Counted from the stretch's first letter, positions 19,421 to 31,634 are shown. The stretch: DNA of 64,000 nucleotides from Debaryomyces hansenii CBS767 (GCF_000006445.2 NC_006044.2:1-64000); one strand, 5' to 3'. Notes: generated from the sequence alone by a model not told the origin. Numbers and translations: made by a program.

Positions 19421-21707
19421 ATGAATCATAGATAATAAGTTGCACAAGCACTATGACAAGAAATACAGAAAAATTGAAAGCTTTCATTGTTTAGTTCGGG
19501 GAGCTCATGGTATCGTAGCTCTCATCAGCTAAGTAAAACATATACATATGTATAAAGAAAATGTAATGAATTCCTCCATGTAAGCATTATCTATTAAATC
19601 TATAAATCAAAAATCTACCCATAATCAAAAAATACTGCCTTAAAACAATTAGCATTGAAGCATTTGTACATCATTTATAAATTCATTTTGGAAAACCTGG
19701 AAAAAGATTGATAGCCTCAGACAAAAATTATATCCGTCCTAAAGAGAGACATTTCAGAAAGGTATTTTCTCAAAACTAAAGGACAGACCACAATGGGCGG
19801 CAACTATTAACATGCAAAAGTTTATGATATTTTCCGCTGTCCACGATGAGACAAATGTTTAAGATCTGATTTTAGAAAATATCTTAAAGTTGTCAATGGT
19901 GAATCCCATGAACTTTGTGATTCTAGGGGATCTAAAAAAGGTACCAGGGACATTATTCATATCCTGGATATGTCCTCCTTATTCTGTCCCATATTTTTAA
20001 AGAAAGCCCTCCATCCGTAGTCTTATTATTGGAAAAGCCTTACCCAACCAGAACTTTAGTTGAAAGTAGTAGCATTGGAACAAATATTTAAATGATATGA
20101 AGTTTCAAGAGAACATTATGGATAAATACCTGAAAGATTTTGATAAATTGTTGTATTCCCCAAAATACTCTACTGAGAATATGAATACTGCGAGAAACTA
20201 TGTATTATTTTGAATGACATTAGCAGACTTTAATCATCCCCGTATCTTTCTAATTTGCCTTCCAAATATCCATACCAGTGAGACATATGAAGGTAGTCAC
20301 TTTAAAGCTAGTATATTCTTAAAATCTCACACGCATATACAACTTTATATATATATCATATATCACTTTACATCCCTACGATCTTCTCTGGATCAGAAGA
20401 CTGAAGGCACAAAAAAGTAAAGCAAGTTTCCATCGAATGCGCAATATTGACAAATAAATACATAAAGGAAAATGAGACATGGCATAATTATTTACTTCAT
20501 GGCTGCAGTAACTTGCGTTGATGCATATAGCAATAAGGTCTAGGACACTGCTGTGGATATGGCCGAGTATGATACCGCTAAGATTGAAATAAATGGTATG
20601 GGACTCTACCATCGAACTTGAATTATTTTGAATTTATTCTTTCCTTCTGAATTGCATGCGGAATCTCAAATAGCCTGTAGTATGTATCCGTCTAAATAGT
20701 CTTTCATATATCCGAGAAACTAATTTGCATTTCATTTCCGAAAACATATTCAATAATTAACAAAACTTTGCGTAAACCCAATCTATATTAAGCTTGATCC
20801 AAATAATAGATCCATGTATGTACTAATATCGAGGAATGGTAATTTAGAATCAATACATAATACTCTGTATTTTGTTGCAACCTGCTGAATGCGTGCACCC
20901 TCTTTTCTCATCCTGGACTCTCTCTGCCATTTTTCTGGTTACCAAAAATCAATAAACACATTTTGGTTGGCAATGTTTATTCAATGATTTTTGTGGCTGT
21001 GAATTATTTTCAATTGCACCGTCGTCTCTTCAAACGTCGTTCTAATTAATCAAGTTCAGCTGATAATTCTAATCTATGTTTTGAGATGTCACGACTTTGC
21101 TAAAAATGTCACATTTTTTAGTCCTATGTTCTCTTTCTATTGAGATATACGTCTACTAGAATTGTGTAATATTATTGAATGAAAAACTGACTCTTAAATA
21201 GACAAATTTAATTATGCTTCTGTTGGGCGGAATTGATTAGTATGGAGTAGAATTTAATTCGCAAAATTTCAAGCGTATAATGATAAATTAAAACGTATTA
21301 TACTTCAAAATCTTTGTTTTGAATTACTCGTAATTTTTTATCTCCGCAAATGGATATGTGAATTCTTGTATTTAGGATACTCATTCAAATTATATTTGAT
21401 ATTTGATATTTGATTACTTAATTAAAGGAAACCTAGACGAATTAATTATGTAAAAAAATGGGACAAAACTATAAACTAGAAGCTTTACTTTAAATAATAA
21501 GATATTAGAAACACCTTGGATTAAAAAATCATTGTGAAGATGTGTTCTTGTCTCAATCATAGCTTATGATGCCTCAATAAAATCCCATGAATTATTTGTA
21601 AGCATAAACTATGAACTGAAACTGAAACATACAAAGAGAAAGATGTAGAATATTCCATCAACAACTAAATATAGAGTTTGAATTCATGGAAATAGACATG
21701 CATAATG
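19421..21707. other. Long intergenic region with possible coding debris
   Basis: Two stretches (about 19780-20220 and 20470-20620) show scattered protein-like frames interrupted by stops, but I recognise no family. An LTR-end-like motif lies near 20875. The rest is AT-rich and empty. Confidence 0.45.
20875..20893 (+). repeat. LTR-end-like motif (TGTTGCAACCTGCTGAATG)
   Basis: Plus-strand counterpart of the motif at 15868-15886. The following sequence does not obviously match the other copy, so the two may be diverged or belong to different elements. Confidence 0.45.
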
Positions 21708-22703
21708 CTAACCTCCGTAAACTGATGAAAAAGATTCTCTAATTTCAACAATGCTGTAATCAGCATTAATGCATAATTGAAGAAGAATCCGAGCTTTCTG
21801 AGGGTTGAGTATTCCAGAAGCAACTGCACCTTCGAAATGATTGACATTTGCGACTGGAACACTACCTTCAACTGTACGATGAGAATATACAGTTGGCACA
21901 CCGTATTTCTCCCAGACTTCTTTTGCAACATTATTACCCTCATCTGTCCAATGCCCCGCTCCAAATCCGGCAAATACAAGACCCTTAGCCCCCAATTCAA
22001 CAGCACTGTATATGAGTCCGGGATTCAATCCCTGATACGCATACAAAATTATCACTTCAGGTAACTCATCCGTTTTAGATATATCAAAATATTGATGGCC
22101 ATAAGGTCGAATTGGAGGATAGTACCACTCAATCTGGTTATTCTGAAATACACCAAGATATCCCTGTTCTCCAGATCTAAAGGTATCTAAAGCAAATCCA
22201 CTCATTTTTGTTGTCCAAAACCCACTTGCTATTCTATCATTTAAGACTACTAACGGACCACGTTCTTTTGAAGTTTCTGAACTGGCAATTTTAACTGCCT
22301 GATATAGATTCATGAGCCCGTCAGCAGAAATAGCCGTGGAAGGTCTCATGGCGCCTACTATAACAAGAGGTAGGTCAGATTTTATTGTCAAGTCCAAAAA
22401 AAAACTGGTTTCTTCGATTGTATCAGTCCCATGTGTGACGACCGCTCCGTCAATATTCCCGTCAAAAGCTTCGGTAATAGCCGCATATAATTTCAATAAA
22501 TGTGAGCTATTCAATAACTTTGATCCGACATTAGCTACCTGCAAATAATCTAAATGAGCAACATCTTCGAGTGATGGAATTGCTTCAACCAAGTCTTTTA
22601 CAGTAAGACCCACTTTATATCCAGCTGTCTGCGAGTTAGTTGTTCCTTTACTTGCTATAGTTCCACCCATTCCAAAGATTTTGACTTTTGGGAGCTGCTT
22701 CAT
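21708..22703 (-). CDS. L-asparaginase, cytosolic type
   Basis: This 331-aa protein hydrolyses asparagine to aspartate and ammonia. The type I/II asparaginase motifs are clear: GMGGTIAS with nucleophile Thr15 and THGTDT at 90-95 with the second active-site Thr and Asp, plus GAMRPST. No signal peptide precedes the catalytic core, so it resembles cytosolic Asp1 of S. cerevisiae rather than secreted Asp3. The length is typical for the family. The start is the first ATG. A 1-kb gap upstream separates it from the DUF1479 gene. Confidence 0.92.
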   Translation of the reverse strand: MKQLPKVKIFGMGGTIASKGTTNSQTAGYKVGLTVKDLVEAIPSLEDVAHLDYLQVANVGSKLLNSSHLLKLYAAITEAFDGNIDGAVVTHGTDTIEETSFFLDLTIKSDLPLVIVGAMRPSTAISADGLMNLYQAVKIASSETSKERGPLVVLNDRIASGFWTTKMSGFALDTFRSGEQGYLGVFQNNQIEWYYPPIRPYGHQYFDISKTDELPEVIILYAYQGLNPGLIYSAVELGAKGLVFAGFGAGHWTDEGNNVAKEVWEKYGVPTVYSHRTVEGSVPVANVNHFEGAVASGILNPQKARILLQLCINADYSIVEIRESFSSVYGG

Positions 22704-23688
22704 TTTTTAATTGTTTACTCCTGCACAAACAAAAATAATATACAATTCCAGGAAGGAACGGTTTTACATTTAAGTATTTAATTTTCCTAGATCCCGGAGA
22801 TCTCAGGAACGCGCTGTGGAGTCGTTAAATGCACTTTATGACATCATAAAATTTATCAAGTCTGAAATCAATAGATTATTATTGGTATTCCCAAAACCAA
22901 TACTGATGTTGACGAAATTATTTTCTGATATTGTATATTGAGAGTCATTTAGTACCATGAAAGATATTAAATAACTGTATACTCAGTTTGTAGTCCCTGG
23001 AACGACGTTTTTCCATATCCCAATCTTCCTTCTGAGTAAATTATATCATATCAATCTCAAATACTTGCAACTTATGTTATATCTATTTCCCAGGTTATAC
23101 GCAGCATTCATTATTTTGAGTATATTGATTCGTCTTGGTGCATGTAGCAACCTGAATTGCTTGAGCTTGTTAGGTAAGTAGTTAAAATAGAAAAAGGGAA
23201 AAAATGAAAAAGACAACAGTTAACGGACAGGAAAATGTGGAGAAACCAAGAGTGGGTTTTCTAGCGATAAGTTTTACAATAATACGTCCTCCTCCCCCAT
23301 TGAAAGGTAAGAAATGGAACACAAGGGCGGAAGTATCACTATCTCCAAATATGTTAGCATATTGCTTTCTTTCCATAATATCAGCTTGTAGAATTTCTAT
23401 CATTCTTGCAAAGTAAATCTACTTCGACCAAAATGTATTGCAGAAAACAAAAAATATACGATGTATTTATGCGATTGTATCATGGAATCTATATAAATAT
23501 AGCTGTTAATCCAACCTTGAAGTCAACATGATCAGGAATTTATACCCAACCATACAAAGTCTATACTTGAAATGGTAATTTCAAGATTCAAGGGCCAAAC
23601 CCTGAAATGTAATGAGCTTTGTATACTGCTTTATAATTTATATCATGAGCCAGAGAGCCCTTAAAAATTCGAAAGCTCAACATATATA
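22704..23688. other. Intergenic, with an LTR-like motif
   Basis: Presumed promoter of the asparaginase. A TGTAGCAACCTG motif near 23143 resembles those at 15868 and 20875. A 70-codon plus-strand frame at 23204 and its antisense were judged chance. Confidence 0.5.
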
Positions 23689-25104
23689 CTATTTGAATAG
23701 AGTGTTATTAGCCTTGCTGATAGCCTTGTTGGCTCCAACTGTGTATTCTTGACTTTCCTCAAATTTTTCTAAGACAAATTCTCTCATTGCAGTTTTTCCT
23801 CCGGTTTCCACAACATCTTTAGGTGTTCCTCTGCCAATGTGCTGTGTCTCGGCAGTTCCATGTGGGAAGCCTGGAAAATCAGGTCCTGCCAATCCATTCA
23901 AGAATGCTTCTCTCTGTAAAAAGGCATATTCCACGTTTATTCCACATAATGGAACTGAAGGAATATAGAATACCGAAGAATCATTCTCACCTATATGTAC
24001 TGGATCAACTGCATGAACTAAATCACAATGCCAGAAAACCATATCACCAGGTTCAACCTTAGGAACCAGAACCATCAAATTATTAAGATCCATTTCAGGG
24101 TGAGTTTTATCATTAAATTCCAAGCCCTTACCCGGGAATGCACCAGGTATATCAGAATCAAGTCTTAATTCATCGTTTTCATCAAAAAATGGTTTTAGCA
24201 TGTAATACGCTGTTACCTCTCTCACAAGTGGAGCAAAGAGGATGGTACCTTCCTTTGGTGCGATATCGGAAACTGCCAACCACCCCTGAAATGTTCTGAA
24301 CATGCTGCATGTTCCTCTTGATTCATGTAAATCCATTTTAGCCTCAATTCTGTGGGTTGCATCATAAGGATCAAAATTTTCCCAATTCCCTTCAAATATT
24401 GGCGTATAGCAATTGCTATATTCTTCATCTTCCCATCTTTCTAATGATCCCCCATCTGCATGAGGACCAAGTGAAAAAAGAGCATCGCCTGCTTTTCTAA
24501 TACGTAAACGATCAGCATAAGATATATTCTGGTCAAAGCATATTTCACTTTCAGGAGAAGCATGCCATAAATTATTCATATATGACATAACATTTGTTAC
24601 ATGAGGATGAGACCGAGCTCTAACTTGCGACTTCGACCAATATAATTCATAAACAACTTTCTTATCTTTAGGAAAGCCTTCTGTGTTTGGATTAGCATCA
24701 ATATAATCGATCACATCCTTTTTTAATTGAATAGCTTCTTCTTTAGGAATAACATTTTTAATAATCAAAGAGCCACGCTTTTTAATCTGCTGTGTTTGTT
24801 CTTCACTCAAATTTCCTAATTCTGAGAACAGAACTTTTGGAATTATTTCAGGTCCCACTTCTTTAATTTCTTGGATTCCATCAGCTAAAGCCTTCTTCAA
24901 TCTGTGCCAACTTGCAGTTATCGCTTCTTTATTTTTAACCAAGTTCTTCTTTACCTCGGCATACTCTTGTGGAAGACCTACTGTATCAGCATTTTCAAAA
25001 GACGAAAATACTGACGAGATATCACCAGTCCCTCTGACTTTCGCTTTTGAGATATCGTATTTACGACAATTAGGATAGCTTTGTTTTGTTTCCGCACTTG
25101 GCAT
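23689..25104 (-). CDS. DUF1479 (YbiU-like) putative 2-oxoglutarate/Fe(II) dioxygenase
   Basis: This 471-aa protein matches the DUF1479 family found in fungi and bacteria. Family members adopt the 2OG-Fe(II) oxygenase fold. The iron-binding His-x-Asp is visible at His215-Ala-Asp217 (LGPHADGGS) and the distal His near 359-364 (FWHCDLVHAV). No signal peptide or membrane segment is seen. The substrate is unknown for the family. It is divergently paired, 294 bp apart, with a Zn2Cys6 regulator starting at 25399, so control by that regulator is plausible. Confidence 0.88.
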   Translation of the reverse strand: MPSAETKQSYPNCRKYDISKAKVRGTGDISSVFSSFENADTVGLPQEYAEVKKNLVKNKEAITASWHRLKKALADGIQEIKEVGPEIIPKVLFSELGNLSEEQTQQIKKRGSLIIKNVIPKEEAIQLKKDVIDYIDANPNTEGFPKDKKVVYELYWSKSQVRARSHPHVTNVMSYMNNLWHASPESEICFDQNISYADRLRIRKAGDALFSLGPHADGGSLERWEDEEYSNCYTPIFEGNWENFDPYDATHRIEAKMDLHESRGTCSMFRTFQGWLAVSDIAPKEGTILFAPLVREVTAYYMLKPFFDENDELRLDSDIPGAFPGKGLEFNDKTHPEMDLNNLMVLVPKVEPGDMVFWHCDLVHAVDPVHIGENDSSVFYIPSVPLCGINVEYAFLQREAFLNGLAGPDFPGFPHGTAETQHIGRGTPKDVVETGGKTAMREFVLEKFEESQEYTVGANKAISKANNTLFK

Positions 25105-25398
25105 TTTTAACTCTTAGCTGATAGACGACCATTTCATTTAAGGATACCACCTATATTTATATCTTCTGGCATTCTGTCCCTAGTATAGGAGTTTACATAC
25201 GCCATGTATGTTAATAATGAAATTCATGATATCATCGCGGACGGATGACCAAATATAGTAATGGGTCCTGCTAATCCCCTCGACCCAATTCGGTATGCCG
25301 CCCATCAAATATTTAAGATTTTTCTGCCGGAGAATATACTTATTTGAAAGAATATCGAATCATTGGCCTCTTTAATTTCGTTTATTGCGTAGGTGATT

Positions 25399-27091
25399 AT
25401 GCTGTCTAACTTCACGATATCTACATTTTCTGTGTCCAAGAGACCGGTAAGTAGTCGTACATCTTCCGTTTAAAGGACTATTTATTAACAATTTCCGAAA
25501 GCGTTCCATAAAGGCCTGTGAACGTTGCAAGAAACTTCATAAGAAATGCATTACTGATTTTGGTGCATCAAGTTGTAACCTGTGCGAAATTAAGTCATTA
25601 GATTGTGTTTGGAAGCAGGATTTTGATGATATAGCGTGTAACAAATCGACAAAGAGGAAAAAAACAGAAACCAGAAAGGAACATATTTATGAAGAAATAT
25701 TTAAGAACAATGATCAGATGAAGCCTCAATTTGTTTGTGCCACTCAACCTTTGGCCCTGTTATTGAGCAGGGATTCTTTTTTGTGCTTCGATGGAGATGA
25801 CTTCGGTCTCTATTATCCTTGGAGAGGAATAGACAGTGACCAATTTAGTGAAAAGAATATAGATGAAGATTTCAAAAGTTATTTAAGCAGCAAAGGCGCT
25901 TTTGTGGTTCCTCCTATACAAGAGCAACGACGTTTGATTCAGATATTCCTTGAGAATGTTTATCCGTTATATCCTGTTGCGGGAAGAAATATTTTGAACG
26001 ATATTAGGAGGATTCCTATCATGCTATTGAACGCTATGTTTTTAAGCGCCATAAGATTCGATACGTCTGAGGATAGAAGTAATATAAGATCTAGGTCGAA
26101 TGAGTTTTATGAGAGGTGTAAGCTTTTGGAATTAGTGGAAACAAATAAAATCACTTTAATACAATCATATTTATTATTGTCTATACACGAGGAAGGCATG
26201 GAAGGGGCAACCTCTTCTAAAGAATATATAACAAAAGCATGCAATTTATGTGGAGAACTCGCGATTACAAATATGGGAGGTTCCAATGGGGTGTCTAAGA
26301 ACCACGAGAATAAAGATACAGAGTTATCTAGCTTTAAAAAAGTTCATTATCAAAAACGAACCTTGACCCGTTTATTCTGGGTTTCATTCTGTTGCGATCG
26401 TCTTGTATCAGCTACAAGTGGAAGAGAAATGTACTATAATCCTGCGGATTTGATGGTTGATGGCATTGAATTGGAGGATTTTGATGATGGAGAAAATCAA
26501 AAATATGATTTTGCCATATTTAGTTCCTGGTGTAGTGTCTGCAAATTGATTGATCGTATTCAATCTTCTTTGTATAGGCCACCACAAAATAGAACATTGA
26601 CGGATCATATTTTAGAGACTGATTTATTGAATTGGCATATTGAAAATGAGTTCCAAATTGAGGAAAGGTTTAAGAATTCTTTAAAAATTTATCACGCATA
26701 CGCTTTTATCTTATATCTCCGCTGTAAAGTGGATTCAATATCCCTTATTGTTGGAGGTTCCGAGCTCAACAATATTCAAGAAGGAACCACAGGTAGGCAT
26801 ATGTCACTTATACATAATTATTCCACATTGATTGTAGATCTTATCGAATCAAACAAATTCATTCACCATGTTTTAATAGTACATGCGATTTTACATGTCA
26901 TTGCTTTGATACAACTCGAATCCAAGATGCATTTTGAAGACAGCCATGGGCTGTATTGCAAGAGTATGATGGGTAGGTCTGTCAAGATACTTGAGAATTT
27001 TAAAGACTATTGGTGGTTTGCAGGTGCTGCCCTTAGACTATGTAGAGTCGTTATTTCTCCTGAGATTTTTAAATCAGATAATAACACTTGA
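25399..27091 (+). CDS. Zn2Cys6 transcription factor with a 5' intron
   Basis: I predict join(25399..25446, 25502..27091), 545 aa. A 16-codon exon (MLSNFTISTFSVSKRP) joins in phase to RSIKACERCKKLHKKC, restoring a basic arm and a binuclear zinc cluster with Cys at 22, 25, 32, 41, 44 and 51. Without the intron the cluster has no upstream start, since a stop lies at 25448. The rest is helical and looks like a fungal-specific regulatory domain, including a LTRLFWVSFCCDRLVS stretch typical of it. It should act as a nuclear DNA-binding regulator, probably of CGG-containing sites. Divergent orientation to the DUF1479 gene suggests a local target. No orthologue name is assigned. Confidence 0.85.
25447..25501 (+). 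other. Predicted spliceosomal intron
   Basis: 55 nt with donor GTAAGT, branch-like TATTAAC at 25485-25491 and acceptor AAG ten bases later. Phase 0. Removal joins an ATG-led exon to the zinc cluster. Confidence 0.8.
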
Positions 27092-27777
27092 TAATCTAGA
27101 AGTTTTATCGAACATAACAAATGCAACCCGATCCTATTAATTTCACCATGATGTACTTTTTTTAATCATACAGTACCGGGGATTTATTTACTTCTTCATG
27201 GCCCAAAATAGATTTTTCAGCAAGAACACTAGTTAAAAGCAAAGGAAAGCTAGCTCAATTATTAAGGAATACGATAATAATTATGTATATTTAGTTATGT
27301 TAGTGTCTATAAAATATGGTGAAAGAAACGACTTATAAAATAAATATTAATCTTTAGTAGACTCCATTTCCTTTCATTATTATAATCTACAATTACATAC
27401 ATCACTTAATTAAATCGTGCCATGATGTTCCGAACAAATTTACCATTGAAATTAAGTCGATCTGCTCAGTGTTTTGAGCTCATTATAGTGAAGGATATGA
27501 TAATGGTCAAAAGAGCGTCCGAGATATGAGTTGGATTATATAATCTAGCGCGACGAAATTTTTATTTGAGCTATTAAAAATTCCCAGTACAGAAACTTGT
27601 TCGTCAAGAAGTCTAAGCGTAATGATTTATTACAGGCCTCTAAGTAACTCTTTCATCGAATAATTTCTCTTGTATATGTTCACGAATAATTGGTGAAAGA
27701 GTGAATTATTAAGTTATAAGTGTTCTCTGTATTCCATGAATGGATTTGTCTAATAAAGTTGCAATATAAAGACGAAA
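27092..27777. other. Promoter region of the ferric reductase gene
   Basis: 686 bp between two plus-strand genes, AT-rich. No gene is seen. Confidence 0.5.
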
Positions 27778-30054
27778 ATGAGAAAAAGCATAGTTGCATT
27801 ATCCTTCATCACTTTAGCATGCATTCCTATAACCCTGGCCCTAGTTATAGTAGATAGTGTTGTTGCTTCGTCATGTATATATTATATGAAGCAATTCGAT
27901 TGGGGCTGTAATTCAACTGGAAATGGAGCCACGCAGTATACTTGTCGTTGTGGGAATATCGACTGGCTAGGTTCAATTGCAAACTGTATTTATTCAGAGT
28001 CTACAGATATTGGTGAAAGAAACCATGCATTGAAACATGTTGGTACCAGATGTTATGATAAATCCAAGAAGTTGTACGACTATTATGTAGTGGATTTTAT
28101 TCAATTCTACGAAAATGCCACAGATTTTTTACAATATCCTGATAGTACGAAGGACATAGAGGATCAAGTAATGCATCCGCTAGAAGTCAACCAAACTGAT
28201 TTCAAATACTATTTTGATTCGTTTCAAAACGTGATGGATCACGTAAATAAAACTCAATGGTTCGGATGGGGATTGAATTTTTATTGGGTGGTAATTATAG
28301 TTATTTCGTTCATCTATAACTATCGTAATGTCTTTTTTAGGTTTATTCCAAGCAGGGGATGGAACAGAATTAAAGGTAGACTTATCCAATCTGCTTTATT
28401 TAGAAATAACGATTACAATACAACCTATTATTTGGCAGACTTAATTCCAATTATGCTTCCATCTACAATTGAGTTTGTAACAATAAGCATATTCTGGATA
28501 CTTGTTATTATATTTAGCATCGTTGGTTACGATATGATGTTACCAAATGCATACTTAGGTGGCTCAAAATTTTTCTATCTATTGGATTTCATATCTTATC
28601 GTACATGCATAACGGCATTTTCACTTTTACCGTCCATGTACTTCATGGGTATCAGAAATACACCCTTAAGTTATGTTGTAAATTGGTCAAGAAGAACATT
28701 TATTAGCTTTCATAAAACTATTGCAATGGCTATGTCATTCTTAGCATTTATTCACTCGTGTCTGTGGACAGCATATACGATCAGGGAAGGAGATTATGCC
28801 ATGTGGGCGGTTGATGCATATTGGCAATGGGGTATGGTTTCTATGATCATATTAGGTTTAATATTGTTTTCAAGCTTGAAGTGGTTCAGAATGGTAATGT
28901 ATGATATCTTTTTAATTCTTCACCATGTCTTTTCAATTGTATTCATTGTCGCAATCTATTATCATGTCAATACTTTAGGTTGGCTAGGTTGGTGTTACTC
29001 AATTATAGCGATTTACAGTTGGGACAAACTCTTAAGGATATTCAAAATTGCAATATCTGGAAATCTAATTAAGAAATCAAAGGTTGAATATTTTGATGAA
29101 TCCGTAATAAAGCTCTCAATTCCAAGAGAAGGAATGAAGTTTAGATTTATGCCTGGTCAGTACACTTTCTTATATTTTCTACAACCATATCCTTTACTCA
29201 ATGCATGGCAATCACATCCTTTTACACTATACATGGATCCACTCAAACCTGATTGCTTAACTGCAATTATCAAGGTAAAAAAAGGAGTAACTAGAAAAAT
29301 CTATGAACACATTTTGAGGCAATCGATGAAGGTATCGAATGATAATTTAGAAATTCCCTTAGTTATGGAAGGCGTATACGGTAACTCGCTTGTCTCCGCT
29401 AGGTTGAATTCTACTTATGATTATGTCTTAATTGCCTCTGGTATTGGTATTACAAGCATATATCCGTACGTTTTGGAATTGTTATATCAAAAACGTTCCA
29501 ACCAAACAACTATTCGGTTATTCTGGATAGTGCGTGATCTGAATGAGTTATTATGGTTCCATAATGAATTGAAGTTTCTATATGAAAATTACTGTGATAC
29601 AAACCAGGCTAGTCCAGTTCTTAGAGTTGAATTAATCGTAACACGGAATTTGGTTTTAGATAATCTCAAATTATCAGGCAAAGAAAACTCTAGTTCTACC
29701 CCAAATTCATCATCGTTAAGCAGCATTGATCGTGTACATGAGACAGCTGAAGAAGAAAACAAAATGTTGGATGACCAAGAATCACGGCCGGAAGAGAAGG
29801 TTTTAGATGATAAACCATCAAAATTTACATCATTTAAGAATAATTCGTGCTTCAAAGTATCAGTGTTACCGGTTAGAAGCAGGCCATGTTTGAGCAATTT
29901 AATTCGAATTAATAAAATCAAAAATACTACACATTTTATAGTTTGTGGACCATCCAAATTCAGTGATAGTACTAGGAGTATGGTCAATTTATATAGATTA
30001 GAATTAGACTGCAACTATGATATTGAATACCATGAAGAAAGTTTCGAGTGGTAA
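27778..30054 (+). CDS. Ferric/cupric-chelate reductase (Fre family)
   Basis: This 758-aa plasma-membrane flavocytochrome reduces extracellular Fe(III) or Cu(II) before uptake. It has a signal peptide, a Cys-containing extracellular N-terminus, about seven membrane helices with the haem-ligand His pairs of the ferric-reductase domain, an FAD-binding HPFT (His480), an NADPH-binding GIGIT (Gly555 on) and a C-terminal CGP segment. An acidic low-complexity insert (about residues 635-685) lies between the nucleotide-binding parts. The copper transporter gene 233 bp downstream on the same strand supports a metal-uptake role. Typical Fre length. Confidence 0.95.
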   Translation: MRKSIVALSFITLACIPITLALVIVDSVVASSCIYYMKQFDWGCNSTGNGATQYTCRCGNIDWLGSIANCIYSESTDIGERNHALKHVGTRCYDKSKKLYDYYVVDFIQFYENATDFLQYPDSTKDIEDQVMHPLEVNQTDFKYYFDSFQNVMDHVNKTQWFGWGLNFYWVVIIVISFIYNYRNVFFRFIPSRGWNRIKGRLIQSALFRNNDYNTTYYLADLIPIMLPSTIEFVTISIFWILVIIFSIVGYDMMLPNAYLGGSKFFYLLDFISYRTCITAFSLLPSMYFMGIRNTPLSYVVNWSRRTFISFHKTIAMAMSFLAFIHSCLWTAYTIREGDYAMWAVDAYWQWGMVSMIILGLILFSSLKWFRMVMYDIFLILHHVFSIVFIVAIYYHVNTLGWLGWCYSIIAIYSWDKLLRIFKIAISGNLIKKSKVEYFDESVIKLSIPREGMKFRFMPGQYTFLYFLQPYPLLNAWQSHPFTLYMDPLKPDCLTAIIKVKKGVTRKIYEHILRQSMKVSNDNLEIPLVMEGVYGNSLVSARLNSTYDYVLIASGIGITSIYPYVLELLYQKRSNQTTIRLFWIVRDLNELLWFHNELKFLYENYCDTNQASPVLRVELIVTRNLVLDNLKLSGKENSSSTPNSSSLSSIDRVHETAEEENKMLDDQESRPEEKVLDDKPSKFTSFKNNSCFKVSVLPVRSRPCLSNLIRINKIKNTTHFIVCGPSKFSDSTRSMVNLYRLELDCNYDIEYHEESFEW

Positions 30055-30287
30055 ATATTATATATAATTTAAAGTTGTTTAAGTGCACTTACTATGTCTG
30101 ATGATGTAATCTGTAGTAGATTTATGGAATGGTTCGTTTATCCAAGAAATTTGAGATTTGCATGAATCTCGTTTCGGTTGATATGAGCAAATTATTCTAT
30201 AATTCCGCGAAAAATATTACTATATTTTATAGAAATGAATATCAACATGAATAAATTTGATAATTTAACATATATCACTGACTCAAA

Positions 30288-30980
30288 ATGATGGGAGAGA
30301 TACCAGGCTCTATGTCGTCCATGTCGATGTCTAATTCATCCGGTAGCATGAATATGCAAATGACCTTCACTAACAACTTCCGCGATACTTCAGTCTTGTT
30401 TGAAGGATTGAAAGCGTCAACCAAGCCCCAAGCTTTCGGTATATTTTGTCTCTTCTTTTTTGTCGCCATTATATTGAGAGGATTAATATTTGTTTATGTT
30501 TATATTGAGCAGGTAATTTGGCGTAATCCACCTGAAAACACTCCGTTATCGTATAAAAGAACCGTCGATTTTGGATTTGACGATGAAATTCAAGAACCAT
30601 TTGATAAACAAGAATCAACATCTAATACAATGACCACTAATAGTCGAGAATTGAATTCAACCTCATTATTTTTATCTCCAAAAAGAAAGCGTTCAATTTT
30701 ACTCCAAATGCTTTACACTAATTGGAAAGATTTTGAGAAGGATATAGTGAGATTAATTTTGTCATTTATAATAGCTATTTTGTCGTATACTCTAATGCTA
30801 GTTATTATGACATATGTGACTTGCTATTTCTTTGCCGTGGTTTTAGGTATTGCAGTTGGTGAGATTTGGTTTAAGAGATTGGAAAGAATTTTAATGTGCA
30901 ATGAGCTGATTATCAGTAATACAGAAGAAATACTTGTTCCAACCTCACAAGCATTGTCGTGCTCAAGAACAAGATGTTAG
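30288..30980 (+). CDS. Ctr-family high-affinity copper transporter
   Basis: This 230-aa protein starts with a Met-rich, Ser-rich segment (Met pairs within the first 26 residues) as in Ctr proteins, followed by a first membrane helix (FGIFCLFFFVAIIL), a polar loop with basic residues, then two closely spaced helices. The second helix contains the Met-x3-Met motif (MLVIM) and the third the Gly-x3-Gly motif (GIAVG), both hallmarks of trimeric Ctr copper channels. The C-terminus ends in a short Cys-Ser-Arg-Thr-Arg-Cys tail that could bind copper. Its position just after a Fre reductase fits reduction-coupled Cu(I) uptake. Confidence 0.93.
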   Translation: MMGEIPGSMSSMSMSNSSGSMNMQMTFTNNFRDTSVLFEGLKASTKPQAFGIFCLFFFVAIILRGLIFVYVYIEQVIWRNPPENTPLSYKRTVDFGFDDEIQEPFDKQESTSNTMTTNSRELNSTSLFLSPKRKRSILLQMLYTNWKDFEKDIVRLILSFIIAILSYTLMLVIMTYVTCYFFAVVLGIAVGEIWFKRLERILMCNELIISNTEEILVPTSQALSCSRTRC

Positions 30981-31634
30981 ATAATCTACTTCTTAGCATT
31001 ATTTGAGAACCATTATCACGATTTTAAAGTAAACTTTATAAGTATACCTTATATCAAGACTTAAAATAGTATATGCTAAATGGTCCTATATTATAACGTG
31101 GAATAGATTGATGATATTTACTATGTGTTACTACCATAGCTATGTGAACAAAAACGGAGTTTCTATGGTTTAATTACGTTTGAATTTATGTCAGATCTGC
31201 AAGATAATATATAAAACCAGGCTCTAGTTCTTGAAATCATAGATTTGATGAAAATAACGGCTTATTTAAACTCTATCAACAAGTTCAAAAATTCATTCAC
31301 CTACGGGTAGAATATAGACGTATTCTAATATATGCGGGTATAATTCATTCATATCACAGAGAAAATGATAAATATTCCTATGATTATTGGCTGGATTATT
31401 ATTGGATTATTATTGGATTATATAAATAGTAATATAGTATATTTCCAATAATTTCTGATGAAAGAAATCCATTAAAAAAAATGGTTAAGTTATATGCCAG
31501 CATGATTAATATTTTTACTCAATTTGTTATTTTCTTGATCTAACCCTACTTTCCTATGCAAAGCTGCATTCATGAAACTCAGTAATTCATTTATTTTTAA
31601 AATCAAATAAATAATATATAAATGGGTATATACT
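30981..31634. other. Intergenic with a short tandem repeat
   Basis: Convergent 3' region. An 11-bp unit (GGATTATTATT) occurs in tandem from 31393 to about 31420. No gene is seen. Confidence 0.5.
31393..31420. repeat. 11-bp microsatellite-like repeat
   Basis: Two full copies of GGATTATTATT plus a partial third copy in AT-rich intergenic DNA. Confidence 0.8.

Noticed and set aside
23182..23416. 70-codon overlapping frames on both strands
   Set aside because: No family and low complexity; proline and lysine runs read from simple sequence.
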